From Salegentibacter sp. (lineage in GTDB: Bacteria > Bacteroidota > Bacteroidia > Flavobacteriales > Flavobacteriaceae), in NCBI GenBank assembly GCA_024635795.1, contig JAGXIH010000014.1, positions 1-62,514 of the forward strand: a DNA stretch of 62,514 bases. Reading direction: 5' to 3'. Positions 44,461-54,019 of this stretch are shown here, one piece after another (position 1 is the first letter of the stretch; every line of letters starts with the position of its first letter). The position numbers were made by a program, and so were the translations under genes. The notes beneath the pieces are model-generated. The model was given only the letters and a program-made list of their open reading frames with translations. It ran no database searches and had not been told where the DNA came from.

Positions 44461-45371
44461 TTAATCGACTTCTTCTACCACGAAAAAGCCATCGTTGCCC
44501 TGGGCCTGGTAAAGCGGCATAAAAATGCGTGCATCCCATTCACTTTTAATTTCCTTACCATTCTGAATTGCCAGAAGTTCTCCTTGTTTGATCTTCTGAA
44601 AATTCTCAAATCCGGGTTCCATTTTAAACTCGTCAGTATCTTCCAGACCGTGACGGTGCACAAGTTCAAAGGTTTTTTGTTCAGGAGCATTCTTTTCAGC
44701 AAAATTATCTATGCAATCCGGATAACAGGAAATCCTAGTGAGGTCTAGGTTACAGGCCTCCTTCAGGGCCAGCCAGATCACTCCCTCGTGATTTTCCACC
44801 GAAGTCTTATCGGTGTGCTGCCCGGCTTCCAACACAAAGCCGGTTAAACCGGTTCGGCTTAAATAATGGTCTATGCAGCCGTATACCATATCGCTGAAAC
44901 CGCGTACGATATAAGTTGGAAACCTATGCGCCCATTCATCATTATCATGCACTTCCTGACAGAAATATAAGGCAGGCTGGGAGAGGAGGTGGTGTGGCAA
45001 TCCAGGAAATAGCGTTTAGTGAAATCGCTTTCAGGATATTGTTTCAGCACTTCAATGATCTCCCACATTTCCTGTTGCTCGTGGGTTTCCATTTTCTTCT
45101 GCTGAATATTTTCCTCGGTCCAGGTGCGGTTCAGGTCTTCATCCAGGAACCTCTTATTTTGGTTAAGCGCTTCTTTATTACCGGAAACGCCAATAATGCT
45201 TCCTACTATTTCAGGTTTGGATTTTTCCAGTTCAGCAAAGACTCTTTCCAGGGCCTGCACGCCACTGGGTTCATTTCCGTGCACACCACCTGTAACAAAA
45301 AGGAGCGGGCCTTTCTTACCACTGGTGTATTTACCTATTATTCTTGGAATCTCTTTCTTTTGTTTCTGCAT
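44461..45371 (-). pseudogene. Aspartoacylase/AstE-like zinc carboxypeptidase, frameshifted
   Basis: Two overlapping frames together make one M14-like (succinylglutamate desuccinylase/aspartoacylase) protein. The first (from 45371) holds zinc ligands in GGVHGNEPSG (His31, Glu34) and LDCHTTSS. The second (to 44461) continues with EVHDNDEWAHRFPTYIVRG and GLTGFVLEAGQHTDK. The break falls at GTCAG (44956–44960, minus), where one lost base explains the shift. No slippery heptamer is visible, so programmed frameshifting is unlikely. It is either a recent mutation or a sequencing error. It follows the ATP-grasp gene by 11 bp. Confidence 0.85.
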
Positions 45372-45382
45372 ACTTTCTCCCT

Positions 45383-46432
45383 TTAATCCATTGTGGCCAG
45401 CACCTGGTTGGAGAGCTGCCCTTTATACATTGCTTTGTAATCTACCTTTCGTTCAATCGCTTCAATAACCATTGGAGTGAAATCCGGCAGGCCAATATCC
45501 TTAAACCTTTCCATCCCCCCGGGACTTAGCACATTTATTTCAATGAGCTTATCTTTCACTACATCAAGACCAACGAAGAAGAGCCCGTCCCGAATTAATT
45601 TTGGTGCAGTAAGATTTACGATGCGCTGCATTTCCGGGGTGAGCTCACTACTGTTTGCCGTGGCGCCCTGGGTAAAATTACTTCTGAATTCCCCTTCACC
45701 CGGAGAGCGGCGGATTATTGCCTGAACGCCATCTTGAACCATGACCCGTCCATTCAGCAACAGAATCCTTACATCGCCATCCTTCACCGCAGGAAGAAAC
45801 TCCTGGGCTATAACGTAGCCCTGCTGACTTATAGTTTCAATGATCTGGTTGACGTTCTTTTCAGTTTCATCTATGAGATAGACATCTCTTCCGCCTGATC
45901 CTTCCAGAGGTTTTAAGACCATCTTCTTATCGTGTTTTTCCCAGAATTTTAGTATATCTTCCTTGCTTCGGGTGATAAGGGAATCGGGTTTTATGGATTC
46001 GGGTAATTCTTCGAAATAAAGCTTATCGATAAAGGCGTGGGATAGGGCATAGGCATCATTAAGAACCAGGACTCCTTCCTGTTGCATCATACGTCCAAAG
46101 GCCACCCCGGATTGCTCGGCCCATTCCCGACCAGATTCCTCTTCTGTAGGATTATTTCTAATGAATAGCACATCAATATCTTTAGAGGTCAATCTCTTTT
46201 TCTTGGCCTTGCTGCTTTGCAGGATCTCGAGGAATTTATTGGGAGATTTGGTTTTTGTGTTTTTTGGGACGTGAGTAACATTAATGCTAATAGGACTGTC
46301 ATGGTGGAAATTAAAATCTCCTACTCCCATGGCAAATACCTCGTGACCACGGTTAAAAGCTGCACTCATAAGCAATAGCGATGTTCCAACTTTTTCGGTC
46401 TCTACATCATTTAATACAAAGCATATTTTCAT
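45383..46432 (-). CDS. ATP-grasp ligase, glutathione-synthetase-like
   Basis: The 349-aa protein starts like GshB (KICFVLNDVETEKVGTSLLLM) and has the ATP-grasp pieces MVLKPLEGSGGRDVYLI, YVIAQEFLPAVKDGDVRILLLNG and a metal-binding end LIEINVLSPGGM. It joins a carboxylate to an amine using ATP; the substrate is unknown. It overlaps the QEGLA gene by 4 bp and precedes the broken aspartoacylase, so the three genes form one cassette. No gshA-type gene lies in the window. Confidence 0.9.
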   Translation of the reverse strand: MKICFVLNDVETEKVGTSLLLMSAAFNRGHEVFAMGVGDFNFHHDSPISINVTHVPKNTKTKSPNKFLEILQSSKAKKKRLTSKDIDVLFIRNNPTEEESGREWAEQSGVAFGRMMQQEGVLVLNDAYALSHAFIDKLYFEELPESIKPDSLITRSKEDILKFWEKHDKKMVLKPLEGSGGRDVYLIDETEKNVNQIIETISQQGYVIAQEFLPAVKDGDVRILLLNGRVMVQDGVQAIIRRSPGEGEFRSNFTQGATANSSELTPEMQRIVNLTAPKLIRDGLFFVGLDVVKDKLIEINVLSPGGMERFKDIGLPDFTPMVIEAIERKVDYKAMYKGQLSNQVLATMD

Positions 46433-48279
46433 CTGGTTATCATTTTTGAAAGAGGTAATCCCTCTTTGATTAGGTTTAATTTGTTTTGAACGTTTTCGGT
46501 TAATAAATAGCTGGGCTTAAGCACAGGTTCTTTCAATATTTTTCTCTCGGTTAGTTCTTTGATGATCCCGATATGTTTTAAGCCGAATTTCCCGGCCAGC
46601 AGGGGTTCAAATTCGCCTCCATTTTGAAGGTGATGCCTTAGTTCTACCAGGCCTTTGAGGTAGATGATATCTTTTAAAAAACCGCCTCCCTGCATAATTC
46701 TGGAGGTAATATTAAAGGCTCTTTCTCCTGAAAACCCATATTCTGAGGACAGCAGACGGAAGATCTGCTGAAAATCTCCTCCTTCCATCAGGGCCGATCC
46801 GGCAATTACTCTACCGGCCAGTGTTCTTAGTCGGTTTGCAGTGAGTCCGTCTACAAGATATTCGGCCATAACCGCCAGGCCTTCCTGTAAGGGATCGTAA
46901 TCTGCAAGGCCTGTTTTTAACAAGGACAGCGGTTGCTGGCTACCGTTGTAATAGGTTAGCACATGCGTGCCTACCTCGTGTTGGATAAGAGCATCGGTTT
47001 CGGTTTTATTCATCTTATAATCTTCAGGGATAAAAAGTTCCCCTTTGGAGACCATCATAATGTTTACATCCTTACGGATATGCACCTTGCTTTTAAAATT
47101 TTCATCCTGTTCTGCGAAGTAATCGAATTCCCGACGCGCAAGGCTGGAAAAACCTTTTGAGTCTATCATTTCAGCATCTTTCACAGGTTCTTCCTCATCT
47201 ACTTCCCGAAGTAAATTTCCCGCTTCTTCACATAAAATGTTGTCTATCCCTTTATATAACCTGATACTGTTATAGAAGAAGTTTTTGGTACCTCTTTCAC
47301 TTAGCATAGTGATCTGTTGGTCCAATTCTTCCCGTTTTTCCCTGAAGAGATGAGACATCGCAGGATCGTCTACTTCCTCTATTTTAAGATTGTATAATTC
47401 CCTTTTAAGCACATCGGGATCTATGGGTAATAGGCGGTAGTGATAATCGAGTACTTTATCGTAATGAGAATCGAAAAATTCCTCCTTTATTTCGTGAATA
47501 TTAGAAGGGGAAATCAGCCAGAGAAATTCAAAAGAACTCTCAATTTCGCCCAGCTTTTTATCAATTTCAAAGATTTTGTCTTTCAGGTATTTTCTACCCA
47601 AGGCATGAAAGCTGGCAACCCCGCAGGAAGTTTGCACTCTTATATAATCAAAGATCCCTTTATGAATAGCCTTTAAAATAAAATCACGATACCCGCGGAA
47701 AAATACCGGATAGAGCTCTCCATCCATATTTCGATAAACAGGAGGGATTTCCAGGCCTACTACTACAGCCCCCGATTGCTTGGCTTGTTCGATCTCCATT
47801 AAGGTCGTTTCGCCTTCTTTTTGCCTGTTGGGAGTATCTTTTATTTCAGATTTTAGATAAAGTCCTGAATAGTGTTCATTAATCTTTTCCAATTCTTCCT
47901 GTAAAAGCTCCAGGGTAGAGGCCAGTTTTTTGGCCGGACCTTTTATGGTAAAACAACTGGATCCCGGCTCTCCGGTATATATTTCAAAGAGCAGATAAGA
48001 TTTAAATTCGCTGGCCAGTTTATCTGAAACCTGAAAAAGTAAGTCCTGGTATGCTTCAAAATCCGTATCTCCTATAATAAGATAGGAAGCTTCGCTCATT
48101 ACCATACGGGCTGTCCCGGCATCGTTTTCCCGGCGGCGATACACAATTAAATAGGGCAGGTCCTTTTCAATATGGAGCATTCCACCCCCCGGGAGACTAC
48201 AGCTTAACTCCTTTTCTTCCTCCAGGTTTGTTAAAATTTGCTTAATCGATTTCTCAGATAATTCCGATATATCCAGCAT
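46429..48279 (-). CDS. QEGLA-motif (DUF1704, MATCAP-like) metallopeptidase
   Basis: The 616-aa protein has HEVGTH (434–439) and QEGLA (465–469), the marks of the 'flavohemoglobin expression-modulating QEGLA' family (DUF1704). Its eukaryotic relatives, MATCAP, remove the C-terminal tyrosine of tubulin. Zinc ligands would be His434, His439 and Glu466. The N-terminal 300 residues form a separate helical/beta domain. It is first in a cassette with an ATP-grasp ligase and an aspartoacylase-like peptidase. A C-terminal trimming role is inferred by family. Confidence 0.9.
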   Translation of the reverse strand: MLDISELSEKSIKQILTNLEEEKELSCSLPGGGMLHIEKDLPYLIVYRRRENDAGTARMVMSEASYLIIGDTDFEAYQDLLFQVSDKLASEFKSYLLFEIYTGEPGSSCFTIKGPAKKLASTLELLQEELEKINEHYSGLYLKSEIKDTPNRQKEGETTLMEIEQAKQSGAVVVGLEIPPVYRNMDGELYPVFFRGYRDFILKAIHKGIFDYIRVQTSCGVASFHALGRKYLKDKIFEIDKKLGEIESSFEFLWLISPSNIHEIKEEFFDSHYDKVLDYHYRLLPIDPDVLKRELYNLKIEEVDDPAMSHLFREKREELDQQITMLSERGTKNFFYNSIRLYKGIDNILCEEAGNLLREVDEEEPVKDAEMIDSKGFSSLARREFDYFAEQDENFKSKVHIRKDVNIMMVSKGELFIPEDYKMNKTETDALIQHEVGTHVLTYYNGSQQPLSLLKTGLADYDPLQEGLAVMAEYLVDGLTANRLRTLAGRVIAGSALMEGGDFQQIFRLLSSEYGFSGERAFNITSRIMQGGGFLKDIIYLKGLVELRHHLQNGGEFEPLLAGKFGLKHIGIIKELTERKILKEPVLKPSYLLTENVQNKLNLIKEGLPLSKMITR

Positions 48280-48762
48280 TCTTTTAAACGTCTTTGTTTG
48301 TTATTATGATTCTATTTTTTTGTAAGGGTCTGAAAGTCTTTGGTGAAGCCTTTTATTTCCCTGATCCGCTCTATTAAATTTAGAAAGAAAATCGGGCTTA
48401 AAAAGTTGAAAATCAGACTTTGGGTTTTTTTTAGGATATAAAAAACAGAAATATAGTTGGGCTGAAATAGGAGTTTTCTGCTTATGCCAAATCCAATTTA
48501 TGGAGAATAGGCTCTAAGTGCCGCATAATTGAATTAATTATAGGAGAATAACTACAAGATTAAGATAAATATAGGTTTTTGTCGAATTTGTTGGGCTTTT
48601 ATAGAATAATTCCTAAACATTCAATAAAAGTACCTATATTTATTACAACTCTTTGAGTTCACACTTTTTTGTCCCCTTTTTATCCTTTTAGATTTTTCAT
48701 CTTTATAGAAGATTGATAATTCGTGCCCTACCTATTTTAATAATAGAGGATTATTGATCATA

Positions 48763-48791
48763 AAAGCCCTGGCTTGTTCAGGGCTTTTTTT
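48763..48791 (+). terminator. Plus-strand terminator without a gene
   Basis: Perfect 9-bp stem AAAGCCCTG/CAGGGCTTT (48763–48771 with 48779–48787) followed by T-run to 48791. Neighbouring genes run on the other strand, so it should end an unannotated plus-strand transcript. Confidence 0.75.
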
Positions 48792-48796
48792 GTCAG

Positions 48797-48928
48797 TTCC
48801 TAAAAGTTCCTTGGTTAGGTGCAATCGCCCTATAAGTAAAAAAGACAAAAATCCTGGTTAAAACCAAGGGTTTTCCCGTTTAGTAGAAATAAATATAAAG
48901 TGCGTACTTAGTACACTGTACGCTTTTT
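48797..48928 (+). ncRNA. Candidate structured small RNA
   Basis: A stem CCTTGGTT/AACCAAGG encloses about 45 bases. A short hairpin GCGTAC/GTACGC (48902–48923) with five Ts follows. No reading frame of note. The 5' end is unknown; it could begin near 48797. Confidence 0.3.
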
Positions 48929-49012
48929 AACCGGAATGGTTAATTAGGTTTAAGGTTAGTAAGAGTTTCCCGGGAGATGTCTCAGGAAGCGTGAGTTTTT
49001 CATTATTGTGAT

Positions 49013-49064
49013 GAGGGAACAGTGGAAAAGATAAATTTTTATCTGAAACCTGTTCCCTCTTTTT
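49013..49064 (+). terminator. Long hairpin with T-run
   Basis: Outer 10-bp stem GAGGGAACAG/CTGTTCCCTC (49013–49022, 49050–49059) and inner stem AGATAAA/TTTATCT. Five Ts follow on the plus strand. The minus strand lacks a T-run, so it is not the ideal terminator of the response regulator. Confidence 0.7.
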
Positions 49065-49075
49065 GTGGGGAAAAC

Positions 49076-49435
49076 CTAATTTAGATATTTATTAAGCCGG
49101 CTGTAGAACTGATCTACATCAAAAGGTTTGGCAATAAAATCTATGGCCCCGGAGTTTTGCGTTATAGAGGGATCGGCGTGTGCCGACATAAGGATCACCG
49201 GGATGGAGCTGGTCTTATCATCAGCTTTTATAGCCCTGCAAAGTTCTACACCATTGCCATCCGGCAACATGATATCCATTAAAATAAGGTCGGGATCGAT
49301 ATCTAAGCCAGATATCCTCTCTTTAAAAGAAGTAGCATTAGCGAAAGCCTCCACTTCATAATCATGATCGGTTAAAAGGTAACAAATTAGTTCTCTTAGA
49401 TTATAATCATCTTCAACCAGGTATATCTTTTTCAT
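49076..49435 (-). CDS. Single-domain response regulator
   Basis: The 119-aa receiver domain has the acidic pair in LVEDD, phosphorylated Asp54 (LMDIMLPDG), Ser in MSAHAD and Lys103 (AKPF). No output domain, so it acts by protein contact. I start at MKKIYLVEDD (49435); an upstream Met (49483) adds residues outside the fold. It lies 92 bp after the histidine kinase on the same strand and is its probable partner. Confidence 0.92.
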   Translation of the reverse strand: MKKIYLVEDDYNLRELICYLLTDHDYEVEAFANATSFKERISGLDIDPDLILMDIMLPDGNGVELCRAIKADDKTSSIPVILMSAHADPSITQNSGAIDFIAKPFDVDQFYSRLNKYLN

Positions 49436-49527
49436 TATTTCATGGCTCATTCTAAAAAGGCAAATATAGCCCTGATGAAACATAAAAATTCCAAAAGTTT
49501 GTTAAAGGGCAAGAGTTTAACAATAGA

Positions 49528-51900
49528 TCAATCTAAAATTGGCAGGGAAAATGAAAACTCTGAACCTTTTCCCACTTCACTCTTTACCGAGAGTTCTCCC
49601 TTATGAGCATCAATGATTTGTTTGGTAAGGTAAAGCCCCAGGCCAAGACCGTTTATACCCTTGGTAGATTCTGCCCTGTAGAACCGGCTGAAAACCTGTT
49701 TCTGCTGATAGGGGGTTAGACCAATGCCTTCATCTCTAACGCTCACTATCGCTTTGCCGCCTTCCATAGCAAGTTTCAAATAGACATTTTCAGCGAGTGG
49801 AGAATATTTAATGGCATTGCTAAGCAAGTTAAGAACTGCCTGCTCTATTCTTGGAGCATCGGCTTTTACCATTACTTTGGTATCTCCAAGATCTGTGATT
49901 AACTCGTGTTGCCCGGTACTATAAACAAAGGTTTCGCTAATTTCCTGCAACATATCTTTAAGATCAAAGGCCTCGTACCTGAATTCCAGTTTCCCTGCTT
50001 CTATACGGGACATATTAAGCAGGTCTTCTACAAGAGTATTGAGTTTATTTACCTGGTTTAGGGATTTTCCCAGGAATAATTTAGACATAGGTTCTTCTAT
50101 TCGTTTTTCCAGTACCTGCAGATATCCTTTTACCGTGGTAAGTGGGGTTTTTAATTCGTGGCTGGCAAGCGCGATGAATTCATCTTTTTTCTCATTAAGG
50201 GCCTTCACCCTTTCAAAGAGCCTTGAGTTATCCAGGGCGATGGCTGCCTGGGAAGCGATATTCTTTACAGTAATCTCGTGTTCAAGGGTGAACACCCCTT
50301 TTTTAGTATGACCGAAGATGAGTCCGCCAATGCTCGTACCCGATTTAGAAATAACGGGAACCGCCATATAGCTTACCAGCGGTAAATGGCCGGAGGGCAT
50401 CCCGAGGTAAGGCGCATTTTTTCCATAACGCTTATCCGTGGTGATATCGGCACTGCGAATGACTTTATGATTGGCAAAGGTGGGCTTGAATATCTCGGTG
50501 TGTCGGGGCATTCCCAAATCTTCGAAGGCTTCTTTGGGTGCCCCCGAAAGGGTATACAGCATCATAGACTCACCAGCCTCATTTTCTGTATTATAAAAGA
50601 AGGCACCAAATTCCGCTCCGGAAATTTTGGTAGCCGCATCGGTTACTTTTTGTAGCACGCTTTCCACATCGAGGTTTTGGGAAATATCCATTCCTATAGA
50701 GTTGAGGATCTCGAGCTTCTTACTATAGGTCATTATCCTGTCTTCTGCGTCTTTACGGGCTTGAATATTCCGGACTATCTTGGAAGCTCCAATTATATTC
50801 CCATGGCTGTCTTTAATAGGGGAGATGCTGAGCGAGACGGGGATCTTTTTGCTGTCTTTGGTGCAACGATAGGTTTCGAAATGCTGAATTCGCTCTCCCT
50901 TTCTGATCTTTGAAATGATAAGTTCTTCTTCCTTTAAACGTTCTTCAGGAATAAGAATAGTGATATGTTTGCCTAAAACCTCCTTTTCCTTATAACCAAA
51001 GACCTTGCAGGCGCCAAGGTTCCAGCTGGTTATCATCCCGTTAAAGTCTTTACTGATTATAGCATCGTCTGAAGATTCTACTATAGCCGAAAGCCTGGCC
51101 TGTCTTTCCTCGCTTTTGTACCGGTCAGAAATGTCCCGGGCCACTTTAGAAGCTCCAATAATCTCACCTCTTGAATTTTTAATAGGAGAAACGCTTATAG
51201 ATAAAGGGATCTCCTGCGCCTTTTTATCCAGGCGAATGGTCTCAAAGTGATCTACCCGTTCTCCTTTTTTTATGGTTTCGAGAATAAGGCTTTCATCGGC
51301 CTGGCGGGTATCGGGAATAAGCATTGTAATATGTTTCCCGATTACTTCTTCTTCTGAATATTTAAAGATCCTTTCCGCACCTTTATTCCAGCTGGTGATA
51401 TAACCCTGCAGGTCCTTGCTAATAATGGCATCATCTGAAGATTCTACTATAGCCGAAAGGATGGCCTGGTTAATACCATCATCCTGTGCATCGGGCAAAG
51501 GAACCAGGCTAAAGCTTGCCCCGCTGAAGCTGTTGTCTTCCTCATAAATAAGCTGAGAGGAAATCAAAAACACCGGGTGGTTGGAGGTTTTTAGAATTAT
51601 TTTCCGGTTTTCCAGTGGGATTTGTTGGTCTAAACTCAGTTTTAGGGGAGAGGTTGCAGTTATTTGACTCGTTGCCTGGGTGGGATTAAATTCAATGAAT
51701 TCTTCCAGAAAGTTCTTATCGGCTTTTTGAGGTGGATTTTTCCAAAGCGCTCTGAAACGGGTATTGGCATAATCAAGTTTACCTTCCTTATCACAGGTGA
51801 AAACAGCCACCGGAAATTGTTCAAAAGGATGCGCTGCCAAAGCAGCTTCCTGATTATTGGCATCTTTGGTAACAGGGTGATCGCCAGGTTTTGATTTCAT
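49528..51900 (-). CDS. PAS-PAS-GAF sensor histidine kinase
   Basis: The 790-aa protein has a degenerate N-terminal PAS (about 25–130) and two near-identical PAS domains (about 147–260 and 270–383). A GAF domain (about 396–560) precedes HisKA with His581 (ASHELKTP). HATPase has NLLSNAIKYSP, DEGIGL and GLGLGLYLTK. It is cytosolic (no membrane segments). Both PAS copies begin AILSAIVESSDDAII or a close variant, showing internal duplication. It probably signals to the adjoining receiver. Confidence 0.94.
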   Translation of the reverse strand: MKSKPGDHPVTKDANNQEAALAAHPFEQFPVAVFTCDKEGKLDYANTRFRALWKNPPQKADKNFLEEFIEFNPTQATSQITATSPLKLSLDQQIPLENRKIILKTSNHPVFLISSQLIYEEDNSFSGASFSLVPLPDAQDDGINQAILSAIVESSDDAIISKDLQGYITSWNKGAERIFKYSEEEVIGKHITMLIPDTRQADESLILETIKKGERVDHFETIRLDKKAQEIPLSISVSPIKNSRGEIIGASKVARDISDRYKSEERQARLSAIVESSDDAIISKDFNGMITSWNLGACKVFGYKEKEVLGKHITILIPEERLKEEELIISKIRKGERIQHFETYRCTKDSKKIPVSLSISPIKDSHGNIIGASKIVRNIQARKDAEDRIMTYSKKLEILNSIGMDISQNLDVESVLQKVTDAATKISGAEFGAFFYNTENEAGESMMLYTLSGAPKEAFEDLGMPRHTEIFKPTFANHKVIRSADITTDKRYGKNAPYLGMPSGHLPLVSYMAVPVISKSGTSIGGLIFGHTKKGVFTLEHEITVKNIASQAAIALDNSRLFERVKALNEKKDEFIALASHELKTPLTTVKGYLQVLEKRIEEPMSKLFLGKSLNQVNKLNTLVEDLLNMSRIEAGKLEFRYEAFDLKDMLQEISETFVYSTGQHELITDLGDTKVMVKADAPRIEQAVLNLLSNAIKYSPLAENVYLKLAMEGGKAIVSVRDEGIGLTPYQQKQVFSRFYRAESTKGINGLGLGLYLTKQIIDAHKGELSVKSEVGKGSEFSFSLPILD

Positions 51901-52069
51901 CTTAAAACCGCTTTAGTTCTGGATCTAAAAGTAAAGGAATTATTAAAGGACAGAAGCTTTCCCGGTTTTTATAACAGGAAAATAACTTTTCAGCCCCTTC
52001 CGTGACCGAAATAATTTGGATTAATATCGTAAATTGTTGTGGATAGTGTGTAATTAAACCAGCCAGAAA

Positions 52070-52987
52070 TTGATAGAAGATTTAAAATATTGGTTTGCAG
52101 AACATCCAACCTCAACAAATATCATGAAGTATTTGGTATGGGTTATTTTGGTTTTCGTCCTTATTGCCTGGATAAGAAGATTGTTAAAGAAAAATCTTGA
52201 CGACAGCTCAATAAAATATAAGACCCAGAAGGGAATTGAAATATTCGGTTATATTCTTATTGTACTAATAACTATTACATATTTTACCGGGAGCATTAAA
52301 GATTTTGGGCTTGCAATAGGTTTGCTGACTGCCGGAATCACAATTACTTTACAAGAAATAATACTTAGTATTGCTGGTTCTTTCTACATATTTCTTGTCA
52401 AAGTATATAAGCCGGGAGATAGAATTGAGATTAATGGAATCAAAGGTGATGTAATTGATATTGATAATATTTATACAACTATGATGGAAATTGGGAAATG
52501 GGTTTCCACTGATAATTATAGTGGCAGAATTGTGAAGTTAAGCAACTCTTTTGTTTTTAAAGGGCCTGTTTATAACTACTCACGGGACTTCCCTTTTGTT
52601 TGGGATGAATTTAATATTCCAATAAGGTATGGCTCAGACATAGAGCTGGCAAAATCCATAATTATCGCAGTTGCACAAGAGAAGCTGTCTGATTATGTGA
52701 GGGATTCTATCCAGGATTGGAAAAATATTGTTAATAAATACTACATTGAAGATGCACAGGTTGATCCATCACTAGCAATTAGTTTGACGGATAACTGGAT
52801 TCAAATCAACTTAAGATATATTGTTGATTATAAAAAGAGGAGACACACCAATAATATTCTTAATCAGGAGATTGGCAAAAGAATACAGGAAACAGATGGG
52901 AAAGTAACCCTTGCCTCAGCGACATTTGAAATTGTTAAAATACCTCCACTTAATATGAATGAAAAATCTACACCCAACAAAACCTAA
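52070..52987 (+). CDS. MscS-family mechanosensitive channel
   Basis: The 305-aa protein has N-terminal membrane segments (about 20–105), the pore-helix region FGLAIGLLTAGITITLQEIILSIAGSF and the beta-domain entry YKPGDRIEINGIKGDVIDIDNIYTTM. It begins with TTG at 52070, the only start before an in-frame TAA at 52055. The first in-frame ATG is 19 codons on and would cut into the start of the first membrane segment. Composition is somewhat more AT-rich than the genes to its left. Confidence 0.85.
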   Translation: MIEDLKYWFAEHPTSTNIMKYLVWVILVFVLIAWIRRLLKKNLDDSSIKYKTQKGIEIFGYILIVLITITYFTGSIKDFGLAIGLLTAGITITLQEIILSIAGSFYIFLVKVYKPGDRIEINGIKGDVIDIDNIYTTMMEIGKWVSTDNYSGRIVKLSNSFVFKGPVYNYSRDFPFVWDEFNIPIRYGSDIELAKSIIIAVAQEKLSDYVRDSIQDWKNIVNKYYIEDAQVDPSLAISLTDNWIQINLRYIVDYKKRRHTNNILNQEIGKRIQETDGKVTLASATFEIVKIPPLNMNEKSTPNKT

Positions 52988-53042
52988 ACCGAATTTAAAA
53001 ACAGCCAAATAAGAACCCTGTTGAGCTGTGTTCTTTTTACTT

Positions 53043-53282
53043 CAATAATTCATTATGAGACCCTGAATACGTCCTCTGGGCCGTTTCAGGGTGACGTCGT
53101 TGGTCATTGTTTGTACCGGTTTGTACCGTCATCCCAGGAGCTCTTCACGGGTTTTTTGTCATTCCGACAGAGCGAGGTAGGAGCGACGAGGAATCTCATA
53201 AGGTAGCTCCCTTTCTGGTTTTATTGTGGGAATTGCTATTGCTTAATCAGATGGGATTTCTCCCGGAGCTTGGTTATCGGAT
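53043..53282. repeat. REP-like elements, block 1
   Basis: Three elements: type C, minus (53056–53097, hairpin arms around CCCTGAA/TTCAGGG); type A, plus (53158–53202, ATTCC/GGAAT ends); and the start of type B, minus (from 53247, GATGGGATTTCTCCCGG). All share GTCA at one end and CTCATC or CCCATC at the other. Confidence 0.8.
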
Positions 53283-53927
53283 CTAAAAAAGGAATCCTAA
53301 ACTCACTCCATAAGATCTGAAGATGATGTTCTTTCCCTTTTCGCCGGGTTCGTCCAGGAGGGGCTTATCGAGCACATAGTAATTGTAATCGCCAAAGACA
53401 TTCAGGTTTAGAATGAAATCATAATTCTTTACTATCGGAAACTGAAGTCCCAGCCGCGCATTGGCCATATCGCTTTTGATCTTATCGCTAAGGCCGATAT
53501 TGTAAGCGGTCATCAGGTTTATATTTACATTTTCAAAATTGATAAAATGATATCTGAAGATCCCACCTACTTTAAGAGCCGAAATCTTCTGCTGCCCCTG
53601 ATACTGAAACCCACCCACGGCACCTACACTGAATTTATCAAAAACAGGATAATTGATGCTGTACAACAGGCCAAAGGAGGCTTTGTTATCGAGGTCGGTG
53701 GTGCCGTCGGAAATGAGATCGCCGTTGGTTGCATATCTTGAATAATCATAACGCACCTCATAGTTAACGCTGAATTCTGCTTCGGCGGTGGAAAACCATC
53801 GCTTAGGGATCTTATCACCGGTTGAATTACCGGCTATGCCTTTCCCGGCGGTTAACAGGTCGCCGAAATCCTGACTGTAAGTGGTGAAGCTAAAAAGCAG
53901 TATTAAGATTAAAAGGGATTTTTGCAT
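53283..53927 (-). CDS. Outer-membrane beta-barrel-like exported protein
   Basis: The 214-aa protein has a signal peptide (MQKSLLILILLFSFTTYSQ). Strands with alternating hydrophobic residues follow (FSVGAVGGFQYQGQQKI, FINLNLMTAYNIG-like, DFILNLNVFGDYNYYVL) and a final aromatic strand ending GFLF, fitting an outer-membrane barrel. Function unknown. It lies inside the REP block and its promoter side (53928–54020) is free of repeats. Confidence 0.7.
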   Translation of the reverse strand: MQKSLLILILLFSFTTYSQDFGDLLTAGKGIAGNSTGDKIPKRWFSTAEAEFSVNYEVRYDYSRYATNGDLISDGTTDLDNKASFGLLYSINYPVFDKFSVGAVGGFQYQGQQKISALKVGGIFRYHFINFENVNINLMTAYNIGLSDKIKSDMANARLGLQFPIVKNYDFILNLNVFGDYNYYVLDKPLLDEPGEKGKNIIFRSYGVSLGFLF

Positions 53928-54019
53928 TAGATAAGTCTTGGAAGATTTATTTATGGGTGTCCTTTTGCCATGATTTGTTACAGAATGGTCTAAGGTTTTT
54001 CTTTTTTGAACCCGGCAAA

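Larger units (their letters stand above)
48280..49075. other. Long intergenic region with plus-strand hairpins
   Basis: About 800 bp without a credible gene. It must hold the minus-strand promoter of the QEGLA operon in its left part. On the plus strand three stem-loops are each followed by a T-run (48763–48791, 48902–48928, 49013–49064). CCTTGGTT/AACCAAGG (48809–48816 with 48862–48869) adds a long-range stem. No annotated plus-strand gene needs these terminators, so small RNAs are possible. Confidence 0.4.

Noticed and set aside
44950..44965. Programmed -1 frameshift in the aspartoacylase-like gene
   Set aside because: No X-XXY-YYZ slippery site or downstream stem was seen; a single lost base is simpler.
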